Shown: positions 48,866 through 58,167 of the stretch, piece by piece
Numbering within the stretch: position 1 is the stretch's first letter
Layout: every line of letters begins with the position of its first letter
From: an uncultured Burkholderiales bacterium
Lineage (GTDB): Bacteria; Pseudomonadota; Gammaproteobacteria; Burkholderiales; Casimicrobiaceae
Direction: 5' to 3'
Length of the DNA stretch: 64,000 nucleotides
NCBI GenBank assembly: GCA_937944385.1
Contig: CALDYQ010000047.1
Coordinates: forward strand, 61,000-124,999
Position numbers and translations under genes: made by a program
Notes under the pieces: generated by a model
What the model was told of the DNA's origin: nothing
Database searches by the model: none
Seen by the model: the letters and a program-made list of their open reading frames with translations, nothing else

Positions 48866-49951
48866 CTACGCGCGGAAGGTCCGACTGGCAAAGCTCACCG
48901 ACAGCGCGCCCGGGCCGAGCATCAAGGCGCCGGTCATGCTCATCGGGGCCACGCTCAGGGTGACCTGCTGGCGTGTGCACTGCGTCCGCAGTTCGGCAAA
49001 CTGCGGCAGCGCCTCGAGCGCATCGAGCGGTCCGGCGTAGCTCACCGCGATCAGCGGGTTGGCGAGGGTTCCGCTCTCGAGCGCGCGCAGGCAGCGGCCC
49101 AGGACGGTGCCCAGCCCGCGAGGGCCGCGCCGGACGCGCTCGGCGACCCGGATTCGATCCGCCTGCATGTGGAGCATGGGCACGAGCGAAAACATCTCAC
49201 CCAGGTGTTGCTTCCAGAGCGGGATTGGCCGCCTTTCCACTCTCCGCGCCGCACGGGCGATGAAGTCGAATCGTCCCGGCATGGCGAGCGTGTGCACATG
49301 GGCGCGGAACTCGTTGAGCGACTGGGCGATCGTCGCGGCCGGCGCATTGCTCTCGCGCAGACGCACGGCCTCGGCGAGCAGGACGCCGCAGCCGGTCAGG
49401 GCGTTGGTCGCGTCGACCACCCACCCACGTAGGGGAGGCGCGCTCGGGTCGAGCGAGCGACGGACTTTGGTGTGGATCAGGACCAGCGACTGCACGGCGG
49501 CGATCGCGTAGCTGTAGACCTTGCTGCGGCGCGCCGACGCGGTGATGACGATGACCCCCGTCGTGCCGCGACGAAGGTGACGCTGGATCGTGTCCCGCAG
49601 CACCACGGGTGACGAGGGTAAGGATTGCGCGGTCGTGGCTAAGGTCGGGAGCAGCCGCTCCAGCTGTCGCGTGAGTGCGCTCGGCTCGCGCGTCTCGGCC
49701 AGTTCGCCGCCCGCTGCAGGAATCCGCCGCGGTGCCACCACGATGTGGTGATAGTCGAGCCACGACTGCGGCATGTCGCATGCGCTGTCGACCACGATGA
49801 CCGTGCGACGGCAGGCCTCGGCATCCGGGCGGTCGCTGACGCCAGGCAGGGTCGACGGACTCTGCTGATCGCGCACGTAGTCGAGCGCGAGGGCGGTCGG
49901 CATGTCGAGCGCGTCGTAGCCCTCGACGCGCGCGGAGGCGGCGGTGAACAT
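48866..49951 (-). CDS. Divergent DegV-like protein
   Basis: TVIVVDSACDMPQSWLDYHHIVVAPRRI; GVIVITASARRSKVYSYA; WVVDATNALTGCGVLLAEAVRL...RFDFIARAAR match DegV layout. Confidence 0.6.
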   Translation of the reverse strand: MFTAASARVEGYDALDMPTALALDYVRDQQSPSTLPGVSDRPDAEACRRTVIVVDSACDMPQSWLDYHHIVVAPRRIPAAGGELAETREPSALTRQLERLLPTLATTAQSLPSSPVVLRDTIQRHLRRGTTGVIVITASARRSKVYSYAIAAVQSLVLIHTKVRRSLDPSAPPLRGWVVDATNALTGCGVLLAEAVRLRESNAPAATIAQSLNEFRAHVHTLAMPGRFDFIARAARRVERRPIPLWKQHLGEMFSLVPMLHMQADRIRVAERVRRGPRGLGTVLGRCLRALESGTLANPLIAVSYAGPLDALEALPQFAELRTQCTRQQVTLSVAPMSMTGALMLGPGALSVSFASRTFRA

Positions 49952-50096
49952 GGTATGTGGTGAGTGCTGGCGGTGGGCGGTGTAGCCTCGATGCGAGCCC
50001 TGTTCCTCTCACGGCGTCGCGGCCTTGTCGCGCCATGCTAGCGTGCCCGGCGCGCGCAGCAAGATCGGAATTGGCCGAACTTGCGCGGAGACTGCG

Positions 50097-51089
50097 TCAG
50101 CGCATGAGTTCGAGGAAGCGCGCTACACCGATGTTGCCGCCCGAGAGCGTGACGGCCACCCGTCGGCCGGCAAAACGCTCGCGATGCGTCCACACCGCGG
50201 CGAGCGCGGCCGCTCCCGAGGGCTCGACCACGATCTTGAGCCGCTCGAACAGGAGCCGCATCATCTCGAGCACGTTGGCGTCACTCGTGGTGAGTATGCC
50301 CGCGACCTCGCGCGAGATGATCTGCCACGGCCGCACGCCCACGGCTTGGGTCTGCAGGCCGTCGCAGATCGTGCGCGGCACGTCGATCGCCACGATCTCG
50401 CCCATCGCGAGCGACTGCTGGATGTCGTTGCCGGCTTCGGGCTCGGCGCCGAAGACTTCGCAGTCGGGCAGGAGCTGCTTGATTGCAACGGCACAGCCGG
50501 AGAGCAGGCCGCCGCCGCTCGCGCAGACCACGAGCGCATCCACGCGGCCGCCATCGAGTGCGATCTCGAGCCCGCAGGTGCCCTGGCCGGCCATCACCCC
50601 CAGATGATCGAATGGGGGAATCAACTGCCCGCCGCGTTCGTGCTGGATGCGCTCGGCGATCGCTGCACGGTCGTCGCGATAACGGTCGTAGAGCACCACC
50701 TCGGCGCCATAGCCGCGCGTGGCCTCGATCTTGAGCGCGGGTGCATCCTCTGGCATGACGATCACCGCGCGGGTGCCCAAGAGCTGGGCCGCGAGCGCGA
50801 CCGCTTGCGCATGGTTGCCCGAGGAGAACGCCACGATGCCCTGCGCCCGCTCGGCGGGCGTCAGCATCGCGATCGCGTTGTAGGCGCCGCGGAACTTGAA
50901 CGCCCCGCTGCGCTGGAAATTCTCGGCCTTGAGCAGGAGCTCGCAGCCGAACAGGCGGTCGAGCGTGCGGCTCGTGAGGATCGGCGTGCGGTGCGCGACG
51001 CCGCGTAGCCGCTCGGCCGCCGCGGTGACATCGGCAAAGGTGAGCGGAAGCCCGGGGGCGTGGTCGGTCGTGGCTGGCGGGAAGGACAT
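50097..51089 (-). CDS. Threonine/serine dehydratase (PLP fold II)
   Basis: KAENFQRSGAFKFRGAYNA; FSSGNHAQAVA; CASGGGLLSG; VTLSGGNI. Confidence 0.93.
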   Translation of the reverse strand: MSFPPATTDHAPGLPLTFADVTAAAERLRGVAHRTPILTSRTLDRLFGCELLLKAENFQRSGAFKFRGAYNAIAMLTPAERAQGIVAFSSGNHAQAVALAAQLLGTRAVIVMPEDAPALKIEATRGYGAEVVLYDRYRDDRAAIAERIQHERGGQLIPPFDHLGVMAGQGTCGLEIALDGGRVDALVVCASGGGLLSGCAVAIKQLLPDCEVFGAEPEAGNDIQQSLAMGEIVAIDVPRTICDGLQTQAVGVRPWQIISREVAGILTTSDANVLEMMRLLFERLKIVVEPSGAAALAAVWTHRERFAGRRVAVTLSGGNIGVARFLELMR

Positions 51090-51103
51090 CGGGTGGGTGG
51101 CTG

Positions 51104-51523
51104 TCACTTGGCGAACAGTTGCCCGATGTTCTCGAACGCCTTGAACTCGAGGGCGTTGCCCGAGGGATCGAGCAGGAACATCGTGGCCTGCTCGCCCGGC
51201 TCGCCCTTGAAGCGGAGGTGCGGCTCGATGATGAACTCGGTGCCTTGGGCCCGGAGCCGTTCGGCAAGCGCCCGCCACTCGGACATCGGGAGCACCACGC
51301 CGAAGTGGCGGCAGGGGACGGCATCGCCATCGACGTCACTCGTCTTGGCCATCGAACACTCCTCGGGCGCGAGGTGGGCGACGAGCTGGTGGCCGTAGAA
51401 GTCGAAGTCGACCCAGTGCTCGCTCGATCGGCCCTCGCGGCAGCCGAGCTTGCCGAGATAGAAGTCCCGTGCCGCCGCGAGGTCGTGGGTCGGGAAGGCG
51501 AGATGGAACGGTGGCAGCGGCAT
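51104..51523 (-). CDS. VOC family (glyoxalase-like) protein
   Basis: PFHLAFPTHDLAAARDFYLGKLGCREGRSSEHWVDFDFYGHQLVAHL; MFLLDPSGNALEFKAF. Confidence 0.92.
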   Translation of the reverse strand: MPLPPFHLAFPTHDLAAARDFYLGKLGCREGRSSEHWVDFDFYGHQLVAHLAPEECSMAKTSDVDGDAVPCRHFGVVLPMSEWRALAERLRAQGTEFIIEPHLRFKGEPGEQATMFLLDPSGNALEFKAFENIGQLFAK

Positions 51524-51613
51524 GCGGTCGGTCTCGGGTTGGTCTCGAAGAGGCATCGCGACGAGCGACGAAGAGAGATTGTGACTCGCGCCGGCTTTCG
51601 CGCGCAGGGTGGC

Positions 51614-52699
51614 TTACTCCCGGCCGCCCGAACCCATCGGCGCACGAAGCCGCCAGGCCAGCGCGCGACCCAGCGTGAGCGGCACGACCGTCTCCTCGCC
51701 AAACGCAAACGCATCGGGCGGCGACCAGGTCTCGCGCGCGAGCGTGACCGTGCCCGTGTTGCGCGGCAGGCCGTAGAAGGCCGCACCAAAGCGGCTTGCG
51801 AAATCGTCGAGCCGGTCGAGGGCGTCGGCCGCCTCGAAGGCTTCGGCGTAGAGCTCGAGCGCGGCATGGGCGCTGTAGCAGCCCGCGGCGCCGCAGCAGG
51901 ATTCCTTGCTGTTTTTCGCGTGAGGCGCGCTGTCGGTGCCCAAGAAAAACTTCGGGTTGCCCGAGGTCGCCGCTTCGATCAGCCGCTGGCGATGCGACTC
52001 GCGCTTCAACACCGGGAGACAATAGAAATGCGGCCGGATGCCGCCCGTGAAGAGGGCGTTCCGGCTGTAGAGCAGGTGCTGCGGTGTGATCGTCGCGCCG
52101 ACGTGCGCGGGGGCCGCCTCCACCCAGTCGGCCGCCTCGCGCGTGGTGATGTGCTCGACGACCATCCGGAGCGCTGGGAAGTCCCGCGCGATCTGCGCGA
52201 GCGGACCCTCGACGAAGCGCGCCTCGCGATCGAAGACATCGACTTCCGGCGAGGTCACCTCGCCGTGCAGGCAAAGCACCACCCCCTGCTGCTCCATCGC
52301 GGCGAGCACCCGGTAGACGCGCTCGAGGGCAGTCACGCCCGAGTCCGAGTTCGTGGTTGCTCCGGCCGGGTAGTACTTGAAGGCGATGACCTCGGGGGTT
52401 TCGGCCACGCGCGCCACCTCGTCGAGCGGCGTGTTGTCGGTGAGATAGAGCGTCATGAGTGGGGCGAAGGCCGAATCCGCGCCCTCGGGCGCACGCTGCT
52501 CGAGGGCCGCGAGGATCCGTTCGCGGTAGGCGAGCGCCTGCGCGACCGTCGTCACCGGCGGCTTCAGGTTTGGCATCACGAGCGCCCGGCCGAACTGTGC
52601 AGCGGTGTGCGGGACGACCGAGGCCATCGCCGGCCCATCCCGCAGGTGGAGATGGAAATCGTCGGGGCGGGTGAGGGTGAGCGCGCGCGGTGTTGGCAT
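51614..52699 (-). CDS. pyrC: Dihydroorotase
   Basis: DDFHLHLRDGP; NTPLDEVARV; LCLHGEVT; VVEHITTREAADWV; FFLGTDSAPH; GTG at 52705 is an alternative start. Confidence 0.95.
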   Translation of the reverse strand: MPTPRALTLTRPDDFHLHLRDGPAMASVVPHTAAQFGRALVMPNLKPPVTTVAQALAYRERILAALEQRAPEGADSAFAPLMTLYLTDNTPLDEVARVAETPEVIAFKYYPAGATTNSDSGVTALERVYRVLAAMEQQGVVLCLHGEVTSPEVDVFDREARFVEGPLAQIARDFPALRMVVEHITTREAADWVEAAPAHVGATITPQHLLYSRNALFTGGIRPHFYCLPVLKRESHRQRLIEAATSGNPKFFLGTDSAPHAKNSKESCCGAAGCYSAHAALELYAEAFEAADALDRLDDFASRFGAAFYGLPRNTGTVTLARETWSPPDAFAFGEETVVPLTLGRALAWRLRAPMGSGGRE

Positions 52700-52839
52700 G
52701 GTCACCGGAGTTTAGGGTAGCCACCTGGGCGCGCATCAGGCTGTGGCTGTGAGCGCGCCCTGACACCGCGGCGCCCGTCTCACGTGGAATGGGGCGGGCG
52801 TTCGCCGCGGGCCACAGCCTCGGCTGCGGGGCCTGTGTC

Positions 52840-52845
52840 TATAAT
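52840..52845 (+). promoter_or_regulatory. Candidate -10 box (TATAAT) for dksA
   Basis: gtgtcTATAATccgcgg, perfect consensus hexamer 182 bp upstream of the dksA ATG. Confidence 0.5.
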
Positions 52846-53027
52846 CCGCGGCCCTGTGCAGACAGCCCGCACCGATGGGTGGGGCGCGGTCACGGGAGTA
52901 CGGTACGCCCCGCCGATTGCGTGATTTGCCGGTCGGTGCGCGGGCGAGGAAACGGCGGCAGTTCACGGCGACGAGGTTTCCCCCTCCATCTGCGAGCGCC
53001 GTCGGCTCGGAAGGAGCAGACACCACA

Positions 53028-53648
53028 ATGGCCACGAGCAGCAAGACGAAACCGGCGACAGGGGTGGTCGCCGCGACGAAGAGCAAGTCAACCGTTGCAG
53101 CACCCGCCGCTGGAACGCCCAAGTCGGCACCGGCGGCCAAGCCAGCGACGGCGACGGCGGCGAAGTCGGCATCGGCTGCAGCGCCCGCTACCTCAGCCGC
53201 CACGCCGCTGCCGCTGACCGTGGATCCGCACAAGCGCTACGGGCCGCTGACCGAGGCGGAGATCCTCGCGATGCCCGAGTCGGCCTACATGAACAAGGAT
53301 CAGCTCGAGTTCTTCCGGGCCAAGCTGACCGAACTGTACCAGCACATCATCGCCAACGCGAGCGACACCGGGGAGCACCTCCGTGACGTCGAGGTGGCGA
53401 CCGATCCGTCGGACCGGGCGACGCAGGAAGAGGAATACACGCTCGAGCTGCGCACGCGCGACCGCGAACGCAAGCTGCTCAAAAAGGTCGAAAAGGCGCT
53501 GCGTATGATCGATGACGGCAGCTTCGGCTGGTGCGAGGAGACCGGCGAGCCAATCGGCATCGCGCGGTTGCTTGCGCGACCGACGGCGACGCTGTCGATC
53601 GAAGCGCAGGAGCGGCGCGAGCGGCGGCGGAAGCTCTACGGGGACTGA
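53028..53648 (+). CDS. dksA: DksA-type RNA polymerase-binding factor, low-Cys variant with Ala/Lys-rich N-terminal extension
   Basis: YMNKDQLEFFRAKLTELYQHIIANA; DPSDRATQEEEYTLELRTRDRERKLLKKVEKALRMIDDGSFGWCEETGEPIGIARLLARPTATLSIEAQERRE. Confidence 0.93.
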   Translation: MATSSKTKPATGVVAATKSKSTVAAPAAGTPKSAPAAKPATATAAKSASAAAPATSAATPLPLTVDPHKRYGPLTEAEILAMPESAYMNKDQLEFFRAKLTELYQHIIANASDTGEHLRDVEVATDPSDRATQEEEYTLELRTRDRERKLLKKVEKALRMIDDGSFGWCEETGEPIGIARLLARPTATLSIEAQERRERRRKLYGD

Positions 53649-53733
53649 TCCACCGCTCGGCTGTCATTGGTCGCGAATTGAGGTTGTCGCCCAGCCCGGG
53701 CGGCATGATGTGTCTGACAAAGGAGTCCGTTTC

Positions 53734-54336
53734 ATGAGTGCCCCCTTCAGCCTGCCCCCGCTGCCCTATGCCGACAATGCGCTCGATCCGCTGATCTCGG
53801 CCAATACCATCGGCTTTCACTACGGCAAGCATCACAAGGCGTATCTCGACAATCTCAACAAGCTCGTCGAAGGCAAAGACCTCGCGCAGATGTCGCTCGA
53901 AGAGGTGATCCGCGCCTCCGTGGGCAAGCCCGACATGACCGGCGTGTTCAACAACGCCGCGCAGGTCTGGAACCACACGTTCTACTGGAACAGCCTCAAG
54001 CCAGGCGGCGGCGGCAAGCCGGGCGGCACGCTCGGCGCCATGATCGATGCGTCCTTCGGTGACTATGACACCTTCCGAAAGGAATTCGCCAATGCGGCGA
54101 TGACCCAGTTCGGCTCGGGCTGGGCCTGGCTCGTCAAGGATGGCGACAAGCTGGCCGTAACGAAGACGGGCAACGCGGAGCTGCCCATGACGCAAGGCAA
54201 AAAGGCGCTCCTGACGATCGACGTTTGGGAGCATGCCTACTACCTCGACTATCAGAACCTGCGCCTCAAGTACGTCGAGACGCTCATCGACAGGTTGATG
54301 AATTGGGACTTTGCCGAGAAGAACCTCGCAAGCTGA
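53734..54336 (+). CDS. sodB: Superoxide dismutase [Fe]
   Basis: FSLPPLPYADNALDPLIS; HYGKHHKAYLDNLN; NNAAQVWNHTFYWNSLKP; IDVWEHAYYLDYQN. Confidence 0.95.
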   Translation: MSAPFSLPPLPYADNALDPLISANTIGFHYGKHHKAYLDNLNKLVEGKDLAQMSLEEVIRASVGKPDMTGVFNNAAQVWNHTFYWNSLKPGGGGKPGGTLGAMIDASFGDYDTFRKEFANAAMTQFGSGWAWLVKDGDKLAVTKTGNAELPMTQGKKALLTIDVWEHAYYLDYQNLRLKYVETLIDRLMNWDFAEKNLAS

Positions 54337-55125
54337 GTGGTATTTCCGCCGAGCCCGACCCGCAGCGACGCAGGAAGCCCCTCGAGGTCGCCTTCCGCGC
54401 CGCCCTTGAAGCCCGCTCATGCGCCACTCGTCGAAGGGGTGGCACTGACGCACTGTTTCCCCGGCGGCGTCACGCTTGCGTTTCCGGACCTCGTGCTCGA
54501 GCGCGGCGAGGTGGTGCTTTTGCGCGGACCGAGCGGGGCGGGAAAATCGACGCTGCTCAACCTGCTCGCCGGGGTGCTCGCACCCCGCACGGTGCCGGGC
54601 GAGTTCTCCGCTGCGACTTGCAGGGCCCGACTGCGCGTCGGTGAGATCGACCTGCTCAATGCGTCCGCGCGGCAACGTCAGGCACTTCGCCCCGACCGCG
54701 TAGGCTGGGTTCCGCAGCGCCCCATCCTTCAGGCCGGGCTTACGCTCCTCGACAACCTGCTCCTGCCGACGCTCTTCAGCACGGTGACGCTGCCTGACGA
54801 TCTGCACGCCCGTGCCACCCACGCGCTCGATTGCCTCGGGCTCACGCAGGCGATGCGCCAACGCGGCCGCGAAGCCTCGGTCGGTCAGGCGGCGCGGATC
54901 AATCTCGCGCGGGCGCTCCTGCTTCGGCCGCCGCTGCTCTTGGCCGACGAACCGACCGCCGCGCTCGATGCGGAGAACGCCGAGCGCGTGGCCGAGGCGA
55001 TCGCCGAGCACCTCTCGGCTGGGGGCGGCGCCGTGATCGCCACACACGATGCGGCCTGGGCAGCCGTGCTCGAACGTGCCGCGCCCGGTGCGACGCGGAT
55101 GATCGAGCTCTCCGGCGGAGGCTGA
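54337..55125 (+). CDS. ABC transporter ATP-binding protein (LolD/MacB-type)
   Basis: Walker A GPSGAGKST, atypical signature ASVGQAARINLARAL, Walker B LLLADEPTAALD, H-loop THD; exact start uncertain. Confidence 0.9.
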   Translation: MVFPPSPTRSDAGSPSRSPSAPPLKPAHAPLVEGVALTHCFPGGVTLAFPDLVLERGEVVLLRGPSGAGKSTLLNLLAGVLAPRTVPGEFSAATCRARLRVGEIDLLNASARQRQALRPDRVGWVPQRPILQAGLTLLDNLLLPTLFSTVTLPDDLHARATHALDCLGLTQAMRQRGREASVGQAARINLARALLLRPPLLLADEPTAALDAENAERVAEAIAEHLSAGGGAVIATHDAAWAAVLERAAPGATRMIELSGGG

Positions 55126-55127
55126 TC

Positions 55128-56315
55128 ATGCTGGGTCTGCGACTGCAGCTTCGCCTGCGCCTGATCGGCGCTTTTCTGCGTGAGCGGCCAAGCCACTTCC
55201 TGCTCGCGGTCGTGCTGGCTGCCCTCGGCATGGCGTCGGCTACGGCGGTGCTCTGGCTGCGCGACACGCTCGAGACGCACGCCGCCCGGCAGGCCGAAGG
55301 TATCGACATCGTCGTCGGGGCCAAGGGCTCGGCGCTTCAGAACGTGCTCGCGGCGGTCTATCACGTCGATGTGCCCAACGGCAACATCCCACTCGCCGAG
55401 GTCGAGGCGATTGCCGCACGCCCCGACGTGGCGCGGGCGGTACCGATCGCGCTCGGCGATTCGGTGGGGGGCGCGCGCATCGTCGGTACGACTGCGGAAT
55501 TTCTTACGCTCTACGAGGCCCGCGCAGCGCTGGGCAGCGACGCGATCGCGCCGATGGGGGCGTTGCTCGGCGCCGAGGTCGCTCGCCGAACCGGACTGCG
55601 GGTAGGCGACCATTTCGTCGGTACACACGGTCTGGCCGAGGGCGGCGAAGAGCATGACAGTCATCCCTATCTCGTCACCGGCATCCTCGCCCCGACAGGA
55701 CGGATCATCGATCAGCTCGTGGTCACTGCGCTCGAGAGTGTCTGGCTCGTGCACGAGGGGCACACGGCTGCGACCGAACCCGAGGTCACCTTCGCGCTCG
55801 TCACGGTCAAGGGGCCTGCCGCGATGGCCACCCTGCCGCGGGCGCTCAATGCGCGACCAGCGCTCCAAGCGGCCGTCCCGGCGCTCGAGTCGGCCCGCCT
55901 GCTCACCGTCTTCGGCTGGGTGGTCGCCCTCGTACAGGCGTTCGCCTGGACGATGGTGGCTGCCGCGGTCGCGAGCCTCTTCGGCGCGCTCATGCAGGCC
56001 GCGGCACGACGCGAGCCCGACTTCGCGATGCTCTCGGCGATCGGTGCACGGCCAATGCGACTTGCACTCCTGCTGCTGGTCGAACTGGCCGTCGTCGTGC
56101 TTGCCGCAGCGGCCATTGCACTCGCGATCGTGCTTGGGTTGCCTGCCGTGGCGACCGCCTGGGTCGGTGTCGCGCTTCCCTGGCGCCTTTGGACAGGTGT
56201 ATGCTGGTTCGGTGTCGTCCTATCCGTGACCGCGCTCGTCGCGCTTCTGGCCGGGCTGCCCGTTGTGATCCGGGCCGGTCGGGTGGACGTGGCGCAACAG
56301 CTCACGGGTCATTGA
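55128..56315 (+). CDS. ABC transporter permease (FtsX/MacB-like)
   Basis: N-terminal TM, periplasmic domain DIVVGAKGSALQNVLAAVYHVDVPNGNIPL, three C-terminal TM segments. Confidence 0.9.
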   Translation: MLGLRLQLRLRLIGAFLRERPSHFLLAVVLAALGMASATAVLWLRDTLETHAARQAEGIDIVVGAKGSALQNVLAAVYHVDVPNGNIPLAEVEAIAARPDVARAVPIALGDSVGGARIVGTTAEFLTLYEARAALGSDAIAPMGALLGAEVARRTGLRVGDHFVGTHGLAEGGEEHDSHPYLVTGILAPTGRIIDQLVVTALESVWLVHEGHTAATEPEVTFALVTVKGPAAMATLPRALNARPALQAAVPALESARLLTVFGWVVALVQAFAWTMVAAAVASLFGALMQAAARREPDFAMLSAIGARPMRLALLLLVELAVVVLAAAAIALAIVLGLPAVATAWVGVALPWRLWTGVCWFGVVLSVTALVALLAGLPVVIRAGRVDVAQQLTGH

Positions 56316-56323
56316 TCCTCATC

Positions 56324-56833
56324 ATGCGCTTTCCCCTACGTATTCAAAGCTTCACCATCCTGAGCGCATTGGGTCTCGCCGCCTGCGCGTGGGCAGTCAC
56401 TCCGGTGCCGCCGTCGGGCGCGCTGCCTGCACCCGGAACATTGCTCCAGCCCTACCAATTTCTTCCCGAGCGGCCGGGCTTCATGTCGTGGAAAACGTTG
56501 AGCCAGGTCACGCTCGCCCGCCAGAACAACCGCATGGTGCCCCAGTTCGCACCCGAGATCATTCAGCTCGATGGCAAGACCGTGCGCATGCAGGGTTTCA
56601 TGATGCCGCTCGACATTGGGGATCGTCAGCGCCGCTTCCTGCTCACTGCCGCGCCGCCGCATTGCGCGTTCTGCCTTCCCGCCGGGCCGGATTCGATGAT
56701 CGAGGTGCGTGCGAAGGATGCGATTCGTTACACGATCGATGCGGTCGCGCTCTCCGGTCGCATCCAGATATTGCGGGACGACCCGGCCGGGCTTTACTAT
56801 CGTCTCGTCGACGCCGAGCCGGTTCGGCATTGA
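56324..56833 (+). CDS. DUF3299-like secreted protein
   Basis: Signal-like N-terminus; QLDGKTVRMQGFMMPLDIGDRQRRFLLTAAPPHCAFCLPAGPDSMIEV. Confidence 0.85.
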   Translation: MRFPLRIQSFTILSALGLAACAWAVTPVPPSGALPAPGTLLQPYQFLPERPGFMSWKTLSQVTLARQNNRMVPQFAPEIIQLDGKTVRMQGFMMPLDIGDRQRRFLLTAAPPHCAFCLPAGPDSMIEVRAKDAIRYTIDAVALSGRIQILRDDPAGLYYRLVDAEPVRH

Positions 56834-56880
56834 CGCCACGCCGACACTGAACGACGGCCGGATCACAGGCAGCACGCACG

Positions 56881-58155
56881 ATGGCGTTCCATCTTTTCCA
56901 GAAGGACGGAAAGAACAGCAAGCCGGCTGACCGGCGTGCCATGCCCGATGCAGCCAACACGGCCGGCGCAAACGGCCCGTCGACCCGTTCGCTGCGCAGG
57001 AGCGGCTCGACCACGTGCACCATCGGTCTCGTGGGGCCGAGCACCAACACGTTCGCCGAAAGCGAGACCTGGAACCCGCAGGTCGGCGTGATCGAAGTCG
57101 TCGAGGAATCCTTCTCCAGCCCTTCGCTCGAGAACGCCGCCCTCATGTTCGCGCACGGCAATGCGAGCGCCGCCACCGCGGCGCTGCGCCACGCGATCGA
57201 TTCGCCCGAAGGCAAGCAGGCGTTCGTCTGGCTTTGCCTGTTCGACTTGCTCGCCCGCGCGGGCGATCGCGCGACCTTCGATGACCTCGCGCTCCGCTAC
57301 GTCGTGCAGTTCGAACGCTCCGCGCCAGCATGGGACGACATGACCCGGCCCGGCGGGGGCGAGGCCAACGCGGCCGGGCAGCCGGGCGCGAACGCGCCCA
57401 AAGGCAGGATCCTGCTGCGCGGGGACCTGACGGACACGCATTCCCCGGCGATCGCCACACTCACCGAGACATCCCGGCGCAAGCCGCCCGATCTGCCGCA
57501 ACGCCTTGACCTCGACATCGCCGAGTTGCGCTCTGCAAGCGACGTCTGCGGTACGCTCGTGGCCGGTGCGCTGGCCGCCTTGCGGCGCAAGGGCGCGCAC
57601 ATCGTCTTCCGGGGGCTCCATCCGGCGGTCAACCGGCTCGCGCAGCATGTGGAGGAGCACAAGGCCACGTGCCCGCGCGGCGTGTGGTATCTGACACTCG
57701 AACTCATGCAGTGGGCGGATCGGCAGAATGCCTTCGAAGACTTGGCGGTCGAGTTTGCCGTGACCTTCGGTCTCTCGCCGCCTTCTTGGGAAGCGCTCTC
57801 TGCGGCCCAGCGTGCAGTGATCGCGGCGACGCCGGAGACCCCCGAGGACGCATCGACCGATGCTGCATCCGGCGACGAATGGATCCGGTTCCTGGGCGAA
57901 CTGCGCGGTGCGAATGACGTGAGTCTGCGGCTGATCGATCCGAGTAAGGTAGAAACCAATCCGGTGATGATCGACATGTCGCGGGTTCAGCGCGTGGACT
58001 TCGTCTGCGCCGGTGCGCTCGCCAATGCGGTGCGGCGACTCATGGCGCAGGCGATCGACGTGAAGCTCGTCAATGTCTCGCCGATCATTCAGGCGCTTCT
58101 GCAACTCACGGGAACACCGGCGCACTTGTTCACGCGCGTCAATCCCAAACGCTGA
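56881..58155 (+). CDS. STAS-like protein with internally duplicated architecture, upstream of hslV
   Basis: Two helical segments (FDDLALRYVVQFERSAPAWDD; FEDLAVEFAVTFGLSPPSWEAL), each followed by a STAS-like segment (LDLDIAELRSASDVCGTLVAGALAALRRKGAHIVFRGL; VMIDMSRVQRVDFVCAGALANAVRRLMAQAIDVKLVNV). Confidence 0.75.
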   Translation: MAFHLFQKDGKNSKPADRRAMPDAANTAGANGPSTRSLRRSGSTTCTIGLVGPSTNTFAESETWNPQVGVIEVVEESFSSPSLENAALMFAHGNASAATAALRHAIDSPEGKQAFVWLCLFDLLARAGDRATFDDLALRYVVQFERSAPAWDDMTRPGGGEANAAGQPGANAPKGRILLRGDLTDTHSPAIATLTETSRRKPPDLPQRLDLDIAELRSASDVCGTLVAGALAALRRKGAHIVFRGLHPAVNRLAQHVEEHKATCPRGVWYLTLELMQWADRQNAFEDLAVEFAVTFGLSPPSWEALSAAQRAVIAATPETPEDASTDAASGDEWIRFLGELRGANDVSLRLIDPSKVETNPVMIDMSRVQRVDFVCAGALANAVRRLMAQAIDVKLVNVSPIIQALLQLTGTPAHLFTRVNPKR

Positions 58156-58167
58156 CGGCGAATTCCG

